A stretch of DNA of 45,594 nt, from positions 1 to 45,594 of the forward strand of contig JAPOHG010000011.1 in NCBI GenBank assembly GCA_029979565.1, written 5' to 3'. Position numbers and translations under genes: made by a program. Below the pieces are notes generated by a model, which was given only the letters and a program-made list of their open reading frames with translations, did no database searches and had not been told where the DNA came from. The stretch is from a bacterium. GTDB taxonomy: Bacteria; Bacteroidota; Bacteroidia; Flavobacteriales_D; Sanyastnellaceae. Shown here piece by piece: positions 31,403 to 38,529 of this stretch; within the stretch, counting starts at the first letter, position 1; every line of letters begins with the position of its first letter.

Positions 31403-33562
31403 TTAATTCGCCACCCATGAGAGCTTTTCGAGCTCGATTTTGCTTTTGAAAGCGCCGAATAAGACCGTGGCCGCGTTCTTGTGCATGGCGATGACTTCGC
31501 CACGTTCCTTTCCACCGTTGCGCAACCGAACGGTTGATCCCACCTTGATGCGGTCGACGAAATGCTTGGGTCGGCGCTTGGCTGCTTTCGCCGATTGCGC
31601 CTTCTTCTTGGCTTGTTTGGCGGCTTGGTTTTCGAGGCGTTTGGTCTTCTCGACAGCGAGGTACTTTTCGATGTCTTGAAGAAGGGCTTTGTTGCGGCTG
31701 CCGGGGTCAAACTTGTCTATGAACTGTTGAAGTTTGCGTCCGCGGTGCAACGCCTCGTTGTTGTCCTCGGCCAGTGCTTGTTGAGCTTCAGCACGGTCGT
31801 TGATGTGCTGTTCGCGTCGGTTCATGGCCACCTTGAGCTGCTCGAGTTCCAGCTCCTTTTTGAGGTGCCGGTCGGTCACCTTGGTCAGGGTGTTTTTTTC
31901 CTTCTGCAGCTCTGAAATCAACTCGTCTAATTTGACTTTTCGGTGATCCAATTTGCCTTTTGCGCGCTTGATGAGGGCGTTGTCGATGCCGTTGATGTGT
32001 GCCACCTCAAACGTGAATGAACTGCCCGGAGGGCCGATGTCCAATTTGAAAAGCGGCTGAAGGGATTCCTGATCAAACCGCATGGATCCGTTGATGGCCT
32101 CTGGCAATTGTGCGGCGCGGGTTTTGATGTTGGCGTAGTGGGTGGTGATTACTGCAAATGAGCCCCTGTCGTACAGTTCCTCAAAAAATACCTCAGCAAG
32201 GGCGCCTCCTAGTTCCGGATCTGAACCGGTTCCAAATTCATCCAACAGCAGGAGGGAAGACCGATCGGCAGCTTCCAGAAACCCCTTCATTCGGTTCAAG
32301 CGGTAGCTGTAGGTACTGAGTTGGTTTTCGATGCTCTGGTTGTCACCGATGTCCGTCAAGATTGCTCGGAAGCAGCCCATCTCGCTGTTGGGATGGGCGG
32401 GAATGAGCAGGCCGCTTTGCAGCATGACTTGAAGCAAGCCCACTGTCTTGAGGGTGATGGACTTGCCGCCGGCGTTGGGGCCTGAGATGACCAACATGCG
32501 TTCCTTGCGCTGCAGCTGGAGCGTCTGCGGCTCGGTGTGCAGGCCTTTGGCTGCATTTTGCATGGCCAGAAGGGGATGGTACGCTTGGATGAGGTGGAAA
32601 TTCTCGTTGTTGCGAATCCCCGGAAGGTCCGCGTCCATCTCACGGGCCAATTGGGCTTTGGCGCGGGCCCAGTCCAATTCGACCAAGAGCCGGTGGTAGG
32701 AGCGGAGGTCGGGAAGGAAGCGTCGAATCTGCTGCGTCAATGCGCGCAGGATGCGGTGGATTTCCTTGCGTTCATCGTCTTGCAGCATCTCCATTTCGAA
32801 GTTCATGGACACCGTCGAGGCGGGTTCGATGAAGGTGATGGAGGCGTTCTTCGACTGCCCCAATGCCGTACCCGCGATTTTACGCTTGTGTGTGCTGTTG
32901 ACAGCAAGGACGCGGCGCTGGTTGATGAAGCCTTCTTTGGTGTCGGCCAACCAGCCGCGCTCTTGGTGCTTCTTGAGTTCCTTGAGGAATTGCCGGTTGA
33001 GGTTGCGGCGCAATCGGACCTTCTCCTCTCGGATCTGGATCAGCTTGGGCGAAGCATTGCTCCGTACTTCTCCTTTTGCATCAAACACGCCATCAATGGC
33101 TTTGGGGAGCTCCTCGTTGGGTTCAAGTCCGTCGATGAGCTCGCACAGTCGGGGAAAACCATCGGCTTTGTCCTTGAGGGCCTCGATGACCCCGTTGACG
33201 GTTTCGGTCGCAGTGCGGATGCGGTTGAAACCGGCTTCGTCGAGCACCGAATCGCGAACGGCAAGGCGTTCGTTGTCTCCTGCAATTTCATCTCCTCCAA
33301 CGGCAGGGAAGGGCACCCCTTCACTGCGCAGGTTGAGGAATTCCTTCGTCCGCTCCAAATCCCGACGCCACGATTTGGGATTGACGCGGGGATGCAATTG
33401 CGTCGCCCGGTCGACCGTCGTGGGATTGTGGCAATGGTTCAACAACAGTGTTTTGACCACATCGAACTCGAGGTCCTTGGCGGTTTGGTCATCGAAATGC
33501 GCCATCCGTCCATCGGAACTCGAGCGCTGCGCGCGCCGTGCGTTTTTCGGTTTACTCGCCAT
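31403..33562 (-). CDS. mutS2: MutS2-family ATPase lacking the C-terminal Smr domain
   Basis: 719 residues. The MutS core domain III (about 60-330) is followed by the ATPase: Walker A VISGPNAGGKSITLKT, Walker B LLLLDEFGTGSDPELG, and ITTHY. A coiled-coil region (about 530-640) and a KOW/SH3-like segment (VGSTVRLRNGGKERGEVIAM) follow, and the protein ends about 30 residues later. The Smr nuclease domain of MutS2 in Bacillus is absent, so the product may bind branched DNA or collided ribosomes without cutting. The ATG at 33562 overlaps the end of miaA by 11 bases; ATG at 33505 is an alternative start. Last gene of a four-gene operon. Confidence 0.93.
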   Translation of the reverse strand: MASKPKNARRAQRSSSDGRMAHFDDQTAKDLEFDVVKTLLLNHCHNPTTVDRATQLHPRVNPKSWRRDLERTKEFLNLRSEGVPFPAVGGDEIAGDNERLAVRDSVLDEAGFNRIRTATETVNGVIEALKDKADGFPRLCELIDGLEPNEELPKAIDGVFDAKGEVRSNASPKLIQIREEKVRLRRNLNRQFLKELKKHQERGWLADTKEGFINQRRVLAVNSTHKRKIAGTALGQSKNASITFIEPASTVSMNFEMEMLQDDERKEIHRILRALTQQIRRFLPDLRSYHRLLVELDWARAKAQLAREMDADLPGIRNNENFHLIQAYHPLLAMQNAAKGLHTEPQTLQLQRKERMLVISGPNAGGKSITLKTVGLLQVMLQSGLLIPAHPNSEMGCFRAILTDIGDNQSIENQLSTYSYRLNRMKGFLEAADRSSLLLLDEFGTGSDPELGGALAEVFFEELYDRGSFAVITTHYANIKTRAAQLPEAINGSMRFDQESLQPLFKLDIGPPGSSFTFEVAHINGIDNALIKRAKGKLDHRKVKLDELISELQKEKNTLTKVTDRHLKKELELEQLKVAMNRREQHINDRAEAQQALAEDNNEALHRGRKLQQFIDKFDPGSRNKALLQDIEKYLAVEKTKRLENQAAKQAKKKAQSAKAAKRRPKHFVDRIKVGSTVRLRNGGKERGEVIAMHKNAATVLFGAFKSKIELEKLSWVAN

Positions 33563-34553
33563 GGTCTCGGGTCAGTTGAACGGGGCCCCACCCTCGGTTT
33601 GCACATTCAACGCGCAAAGCATCGGCGATGTTCTCCAGCTGTTCGGGATGGAACCACTGCACGCCCTCCATTTTTTGAAACCAGGTCATCTGGCGTTTGG
33701 CGAATTGGCGCGTGCGCAGTTTGATTTCCTCGGCAACCTCTGCTTCGCTCATTGAGCCGTCGAAGTGGGTGTTCCATTCTCGGTACCCTACCGTTTGCAA
33801 GGCATTGGCGTTCCAATGAGGGCGCAAGGATTCGACTTCCGCTTTCAATCCCGCTCCCATCATCAGGTCCACCCGGCGGTTGATGCGGTCAATCAATTCA
33901 TCCCGGTCTCGCTTCAATCCGATGACAAACGTGTCAAACGGTCGTTGGGCAGTCGTGCTCGAGTGAAAACTTGAAAAGGGCTTACCGCTGGCTAGGCACA
34001 CCTCCAACGCGCGGACCACCCGCTGCGGATTCTGAATATCCATGGAGGCGGCATGCGTGGGGTCCAGGCGGGTCAATTCTTCCACCAGCGCTTTCAATCC
34101 TTCCGATTCCAAGCGCCCATTGAGTTCATTGCGGATGGCCAGATCGGCGGGCACAGGGTCGAGACCTTCAAGGATGGCTTTCACGTACAACCCACTTCCA
34201 CCGCTGAGGACAGCGCACTTGCGGTGTGTAAACCACTGCTCGAACCATGCCAATGCATCCGATTCAAATTGCCCTGCACTGTACAGCTCATCGGGCGTTA
34301 TGAGATCAACGAAATGGTGGGGCACGGCAGCGCGTTCCTTGGGCGTTGGTTGCGCTGTACCGATGGACATGCCGCGGTAGACTTGGCGGGAATCAGCGTT
34401 TACGATTTCGCAGTCCAGAGCCTTGGCGATGGCGATGGCAAGCTCTGTTTTACCGACAGCCGTTGGACCGATAATGACCACAAGCAAGGGGCGCTCATCG
34501 TTGCTCCGGTGTTCCGAAAGTGGAACAAGTTTGTCACGATGCGTCCCGCCCAT
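33552..34553 (-). CDS. miaA: tRNA dimethylallyltransferase
   Basis: 333 residues, adds an isopentenyl group to adenosine 37 of tRNAs that read codons beginning with U. P-loop IIGPTAVGKTELA at about 27-39, then NADSRQVYRGMSIGTAQP, HHFVDLITP, LSGGSGLYVKAIL, and the C-terminal TRQFAKRQMTWF, all diagnostic of MiaA. The ATG directly follows the stop of the pRiA4b-ORF3-like gene (no gap), and the end overlaps mutS2, so the order in the transcript is ytxJ - pRiA4b-like - miaA - mutS2. Confidence 0.96.
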   Translation of the reverse strand: MGGTHRDKLVPLSEHRSNDERPLLVVIIGPTAVGKTELAIAIAKALDCEIVNADSRQVYRGMSIGTAQPTPKERAAVPHHFVDLITPDELYSAGQFESDALAWFEQWFTHRKCAVLSGGSGLYVKAILEGLDPVPADLAIRNELNGRLESEGLKALVEELTRLDPTHAASMDIQNPQRVVRALEVCLASGKPFSSFHSSTTAQRPFDTFVIGLKRDRDELIDRINRRVDLMMGAGLKAEVESLRPHWNANALQTVGYREWNTHFDGSMSEAEVAEEIKLRTRQFAKRQMTWFQKMEGVQWFHPEQLENIADALRVECANRGWGPVQLTRDHGE

Positions 34554-35114
34554 TTAGAACAGGTCGACGTGATCGTCAATGTTTTCCATCCCGGGCGTTT
34601 CGTCGTCATCATCATCGAGATACGCATCGATTTCGGGATCCCCTGTTTTGTCATCATCGCTGAAGACGTCGTCGAACAATCCGGCATCGTCAAGTCCTTC
34701 GGGTTCTCGACTCATGGGATTCGGTGTGGCACCGAACTCCATCATCAGCCGAGGGTATCCGACGCCTTCTTCACGCGGCCCCATGGTCAAAGGCTCTAAA
34801 TAAAAGCACCACATGCGCAGGTAATCGTACACGTACAAACCGCGTGATGTTGAAGCAGGCAGAATGTCGCGGACGGTGGCGTTTTCCATGGAAGGAAACT
34901 CTGGCCCCATGGCCATCAGTGGATACTCTGTCCCTTTATCCCATGCTTCATTGCTTTGGTAAAAAGAGGCCATTTCGTTGGCGTTTTCCCAATTAAACGC
35001 ATCCAGCGTGGATAAGTGAAGGTGCATCAACGGGGCATCCAACTCGATTTCGATGTCGCGAAAGACATCCTCCTCTACGTCGAGAATCACCCTGATTTTG
35101 ACGACTTGCTCCAT
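34554..35114 (-). CDS. Plasmid pRiA4b ORF-3-like (IS1096 TnpR-like fold) protein
   Basis: 186 residues. The N-terminal 130 residues match the pRiA4b ORF-3 family in style: KIRVILDVEEDVFRDIEI, LHLSTLDAFNWENANEMASF, ASTSRGLYVYDYLRMWCFYLEP (cut at LRMWCFYLEP), and YPRLMMEFGATPNP. The C-terminal 55 residues are strongly acidic (FSDDDKTGDPEIDAYLDDDD ... ). The family was first seen on mobile elements, but this gene sits in a housekeeping operon with no transposase. Function unknown. It starts 3 bases after the ytxJ stop and abuts miaA. Confidence 0.82.
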   Translation of the reverse strand: MEQVVKIRVILDVEEDVFRDIEIELDAPLMHLHLSTLDAFNWENANEMASFYQSNEAWDKGTEYPLMAMGPEFPSMENATVRDILPASTSRGLYVYDYLRMWCFYLEPLTMGPREEGVGYPRLMMEFGATPNPMSREPEGLDDAGLFDDVFSDDDKTGDPEIDAYLDDDDDETPGMENIDDHVDLF

Positions 35115-35117
35115 GGT

Positions 35118-35447
35118 CTAAAGATAGGGCAACAAGTCGACCGGGTCGATGTTCGAATGGTTCGCGCAATGGACGGTTTTGCCGTTGCGAATCAACAGCA
35201 ACTGCGGCGATTGGTGTTCGGTCTGTAAATCATCTGCAATCGCATGGCTGACGGCCCGGTAAGTGAGCAAATCGAGCAGGAAGGGTTTGATATGCGCGGG
35301 CAATTCCCAGCGCTGTTCGGTGAGCTTGAGGGCCATGCGGCTGATGCTGCACCGTGTGCTGTGTTTGAATACAACCACAGGTTCAGCATGCGAGGCTTCT
35401 CGAGCGGCCGCCCAATCTTCCAATGATTCCAATGCGTTCCAATCCAT
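35118..35447 (-). CDS. ytxJ: YtxJ-type bacillithiol-system redox protein
   Basis: 109 residues, thioredoxin-like fold. Diagnostic parts are VVVFKHSTRCSISRMALKL near residues 24-42 (single Cys in the CxxS-like position), LLDLLTYRAVSHAIA, and HQSPQLLLIRNGK. YtxJ proteins are linked with bacillithiol use, probably as monothiol bacilliredoxin-like reductants; BshC is encoded 17 kb away in this window. First gene of the operon with the pRiA4b-like gene, miaA and mutS2. It is divergent from the small membrane protein gene at 35483. Confidence 0.88.
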   Translation of the reverse strand: MDWNALESLEDWAAAREASHAEPVVVFKHSTRCSISRMALKLTEQRWELPAHIKPFLLDLLTYRAVSHAIADDLQTEHQSPQLLLIRNGKTVHCANHSNIDPVDLLPYL

Positions 35448-35454
35448 CTTGCGG

Positions 35455-35462
35455 TAAATTTG
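35455..35462 (+). promoter_or_regulatory. -7 box of the small membrane-protein gene
   Basis: Perfect TAAATTTG, 20 bases before the ATG at 35483. No clear -33 element. Confidence 0.4.
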
Positions 35463-35482
35463 GCGACAAAATTACCCGGTCC

Positions 35483-36016
35483 ATGGACACGCGATTCATA
35501 AAAATTCCTCTTGCCGCCGCGAGCTTGGCGTATGCGATTCATTTGTTTACCATTGGACACGTCGGGGCTGGAGTGGGAATGGTGCTGGTGACTGCACTGC
35601 TTGTTTTGATCACGTTGCAGAGCATGCGCTTGCTGATGGCCTTCGTGAGTTTGCGCCAGCAGAAGATGGAAGATGCGCGGAAGTGGTTGGGGCGTGTGAA
35701 CCCAAATCATTTGTGGCCCCGGCGTCGGGGGTACTGGTACTTTCTGTCGGGAAGTTTGATGATGGAGCACAACATGAATGATGCAGAGCGTTTGCTCAAA
35801 GAGGCGCTTGAGATTGGATTGAAACAGGACCACGACAAAGCGGCTGTCAAGCTCAATTTAGCCGTGGTGGCCTCGGCCAAGCGCAAGACCAAATTGGCCA
35901 AAGCGTTGCTGAATGAATGCAAACGCCTCGATGCCAAGGGGGTATTGAAGAAGGACATCAAGCAGGTTGAAGCGGCCATTCGGAGCCCGCAGCAAATGCG
36001 CATGCGAGGCCGTTAA
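35483..36016 (+). CDS. Small membrane protein with TPR-like soluble domain
   Basis: 177 residues from the ATG at 35483 (an upstream start at 35423 overlaps ytxJ's start). Two close membrane spans (about 7-24 and 28-50; AAASLAYAIHLFTIG and VGMVLVTALLVLITLQS) are followed by a cytoplasmic helical domain with TPR-like pairs (DARKWLGRVNPNHL, MNDAERLLKEALEIGL, KAAVKLNLAVVASAKRK, KAKALLNE-type, read as AKALLNECKRLDAKG). It ends Arg-rich. Family not recognised; a scaffold or assembly factor at the inner membrane is possible. The stop is 7 bases from the stop of the convergent unknown gene. Confidence 0.78.
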   Translation: MDTRFIKIPLAAASLAYAIHLFTIGHVGAGVGMVLVTALLVLITLQSMRLLMAFVSLRQQKMEDARKWLGRVNPNHLWPRRRGYWYFLSGSLMMEHNMNDAERLLKEALEIGLKQDHDKAAVKLNLAVVASAKRKTKLAKALLNECKRLDAKGVLKKDIKQVEAAIRSPQQMRMRGR

Positions 36017-36023
36017 CGCGGAA

Positions 36024-36374
36024 TCAGTCCGAAACATCCTGCAGGGAGGAGCCATTGGTCTGGTTGGCAGCACGCTGAATGCGCTTCAGCAACTCCAAGC
36101 TGTCTGACTGAGCGTCTTGGCAAATTTTCTTGAGGGCTGCTGCATCTTTGTCTGCACTCCATTCCCGCGATTTGAATGCAGCGATGTGTTTGCGGAGGAG
36201 CGAGTTGCTTTTCCGCACAATACGTTGGGCCTCTGCCTCACACGCTGGATGGTTCATCATCAAGTGCAATGCTTGCTCATTGACCTCTGAAAAGAAGGCA
36301 TGAATGGCGCGTTGTATGTGGTGAAGCGGCAGCAATTGGACGGACTTGGTTGTGAGAGCGCACCTAAGATGCAC
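36024..36374 (-). CDS. Small helical protein of unknown function
   Basis: A 116-residue frame from a GTG at 36374. The frame stays open further upstream to a GTG at 36434, which would overlap the end of the E1 gene by 8 bases; the shorter start is chosen because a complete promoter (TTTG-N20-TACATTGG) ends 3 bases before it. The sequence is mostly alpha-helical (RAIHAFFSEVNEQALHLMMN, AQRIVRKSNSLLRKHIAAF, DAAALKKICQDAQSDSLELL) with two cysteines. No family recognised. It is downstream of the fused E1 gene on the same strand. Confidence 0.6.
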   Translation of the reverse strand: MHLRCALTTKSVQLLPLHHIQRAIHAFFSEVNEQALHLMMNHPACEAEAQRIVRKSNSLLRKHIAAFKSREWSADKDAAALKKICQDAQSDSLELLKRIQRAANQTNGSSLQDVSD

Positions 36375-36377
36375 CTC

Positions 36378-36409
36378 CCAATGTAGACTGCACTCCTCTG
36401 ATTTCCAAA
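36378..36409 (-). promoter_or_regulatory. Promoter of the small helical protein gene
   Basis: On the minus strand TTTG (36409-36406), 20-base spacer, TACATTGG (36385-36378), 3 bases, then GTG (36374). This is a near-consensus promoter touching the proposed start codon. Confidence 0.5.
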
Positions 36410-36426
36410 TGCTTAATGAATTTTTC

Positions 36427-38454
36427 TTATGCACCCAAAAGGTCCTCTAAGCTTTGGAACAGGCGATCTGACGCCAGAAATTGGGATTCCAATGCACCGG
36501 CGAATGGGAAGGGGGTGTCGAGGCCGGCGACGCGTTTGATCGGCGCGTCGAGGTCGTGCCAACAGGCTTCCTGAATCCGTGTGCTGAACTCAGCACCGAT
36601 GCCACCGGTCAAGGTGTCTTCGTGAAGAACCAAGGCGCGGTTGGTCTTTTTTACGCTGCGGAAGACGGTCTCTTCATCCCATGGAAGCAGGGTGCGGAGG
36701 TCGATGATTTCGATGGAAGCCCCGGATTGAGCGGCAGCGGCTTCTGCCCATTGCACGCCCAATCCGTAGGTGATGATGGTCGCATCCGTGCCCGACTGGA
36801 CGGTACGTGCTGTACCAAGTTCGACGGAGTAGGGATCCTCAGGCACCGACCCACTCAAGGACCGATAGAGGTACTTGTGTTCAAAAAACAACACCGGATT
36901 CGGGTCTTCAAATGAACGGAGCAAGAGCCCTTTGGCATCTGCCGGCGTAGAGGGGTATACAACCTTGAGTCCCGGAACGTGGAAGAACCACGCTTCTGTG
37001 GACTGGCTATGAAACGGTCCGGCTCCGACGTTTCCGCCGGTTGGCATGCGGACGACAACATCAGCATGCTGGCCCCAGCGCCAGTGGATTTTGGCGAGGT
37101 TGTTGACGATTTGATTGAATCCGACCGTGACAAAGTCGCTGAACTGCATTTCCATCATGGCCTTTTTGCCGGCAATGCTGAGCCCGAGCGCCGCACCAAC
37201 AATGGCTGACTCGCACAATGGCGTGTTGCGCACGCGCTCTTTTCCAAACCGATCAACAAACCCATCTGTCACTTTGAATACCCCACCGTATTCTGCAATG
37301 TCTTGGCCCATGAGCACCAGCTCGGGAAAGGTCTCCATGGCTTGCCCCAATCCTTCGCTGATGGCATCGATGAGACGCAATTCTCGGCCTCCATCGGAGG
37401 GCAATTCCGCCAACGTGGGCCATTGGGTGGCAGGAACGGGCGCAAACCGGTCGTTCAATTCCGTGTCGATATCCCCTTTGATATCCGGCTCTTCAGCGGC
37501 AGCTTTCAATCCCGATTTGATGCGTTCGGCGTGCTGCTGGCGGACCTCTTCCAAGAATACCTCGTCCAATGTGCCATGTTCTTGGCCCCAGGCTGTGAAG
37601 CGCTCCACGGGATCGATTTGTCCCCAGTGATCGATCAGTCCGTCCGGATAATACTTGGTTCCGGACGCTTCCTCGTGGCCACGCATGCGGAACGTCTTGA
37701 ATTCGAGGATGATCGGACGAGGGGTACGACGGATGCTTTCCGCCGCATCTTTCACCGCGTGGTATACTGCCAAGACATCGTTGCCGTCCACCTGGATAGC
37801 ATCTTCAGAGGGGATGCCGTAACCCATGGCTTTATCGGTGAAATGTTCGCACCGGAATTGTTCGTTTGAAGGCGTGCTTAGACCCCATGCGTTGTTTTCG
37901 ATGCCGATGATGACGGGCAACTGCCAAACGGCTGCTACGTTTACCGCTTCATGAAAATCGCCTTCTGAGGCGCCGCCGTCCCCGGTAAAGACCAAGGTGG
38001 CCTTTTGAGCATCGTTCAATTTGTGAGCCAGGGCAATGCCGTCAGCGATGCCCAATTGTGGGCCGAGGTGCGATATCATTCCCACAATGTGGTGCTCGAG
38101 CGATCCAAAATGAAAGGATCGATCGCGGCCCTTGGTAAACCCGTTCGCCTTTCCTTGGAATTGCGAAAACAATCGGTCGAGGGGTATGCCGCGCGTGGTG
38201 AAAATCCCCAAGTTTCGGTGCATGGGCAAGATGAATTCATCCGGATCCAATGCCGCAGCTGCACCAACGGAGATGGCCTCTTGACCCATTCCGCTGAACC
38301 ACTTGGAGATTTTGCCCTGCCGCAATTGGCTCATCATTTTTTCCTCAATCATCCGCGGCAACATCAGCTGCGAAAACAGGTTTTTAATGGCCTCGTCTGA
38401 GAGGCCTCGGCGGTCAAAGACCATGGGGTTGAATGGGAACGTCGCGTCGGGCAT
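36427..38454 (-). CDS. Fused alpha/beta E1 subunit of a branched-chain 2-oxoacid dehydrogenase
   Basis: 675 residues. Thiamine-diphosphate-dependent decarboxylase part of the 2-oxoacid dehydrogenase complex. The alpha half (about 1-320) includes GDGGASEGDFHEAVNVAAVW and ENNAWG, the GDG...NN cofactor motif, and the phosphorylation-loop-like FRMRGHEEASG. The beta half starts at about 340 with LIDAISEGLGQAMETFPELV, GQDIAEYGGVFKVTDGF, NTPLCESAIVGAALGLSIAG, FHSQSTEAWFFHVPGLKVV and SVKKTNRALVLHEDTLTGG. In many organisms these are two genes; a fusion is frequent in Bacteroidota. E2 and E3 are not in the window. Substrate is likely branched-chain 2-oxoacids, though pyruvate cannot be excluded. Confidence 0.93.
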   Translation of the reverse strand: MPDATFPFNPMVFDRRGLSDEAIKNLFSQLMLPRMIEEKMMSQLRQGKISKWFSGMGQEAISVGAAAALDPDEFILPMHRNLGIFTTRGIPLDRLFSQFQGKANGFTKGRDRSFHFGSLEHHIVGMISHLGPQLGIADGIALAHKLNDAQKATLVFTGDGGASEGDFHEAVNVAAVWQLPVIIGIENNAWGLSTPSNEQFRCEHFTDKAMGYGIPSEDAIQVDGNDVLAVYHAVKDAAESIRRTPRPIILEFKTFRMRGHEEASGTKYYPDGLIDHWGQIDPVERFTAWGQEHGTLDEVFLEEVRQQHAERIKSGLKAAAEEPDIKGDIDTELNDRFAPVPATQWPTLAELPSDGGRELRLIDAISEGLGQAMETFPELVLMGQDIAEYGGVFKVTDGFVDRFGKERVRNTPLCESAIVGAALGLSIAGKKAMMEMQFSDFVTVGFNQIVNNLAKIHWRWGQHADVVVRMPTGGNVGAGPFHSQSTEAWFFHVPGLKVVYPSTPADAKGLLLRSFEDPNPVLFFEHKYLYRSLSGSVPEDPYSVELGTARTVQSGTDATIITYGLGVQWAEAAAAQSGASIEIIDLRTLLPWDEETVFRSVKKTNRALVLHEDTLTGGIGAEFSTRIQEACWHDLDAPIKRVAGLDTPFPFAGALESQFLASDRLFQSLEDLLGA

Positions 38455-38517
38455 GGGATGAAAATCCAGCCCAATTTAAGCCCAATCCATTCAGAGTGCT
38501 TCGCCCAACGCGGGGTT

Positions 38518-38525
38518 TATATTCG
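38518..38525 (+). promoter_or_regulatory. -7 box of the COG2509 flavoprotein gene
   Basis: TATATTCG ends 4 bases before the ATG at 38530. No clear -33 element; one mismatch in the box. Confidence 0.35.
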
Positions 38526-38529
38526 CACC

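Noticed and set aside
32537-33755. Two long plus-strand open frames (about 395 and 334 codons) opposite mutS2 and miaA.
   Set aside because: They lie wholly antisense to clearly conserved genes and translate to sequence with no domain signs. Long antisense frames are expected in GC-rich DNA.
34554-35114. The pRiA4b ORF-3 family name suggested a mobile element.
   Set aside because: No transposase, terminal inverted repeats or change in base composition; the gene is tightly packed in a core operon.
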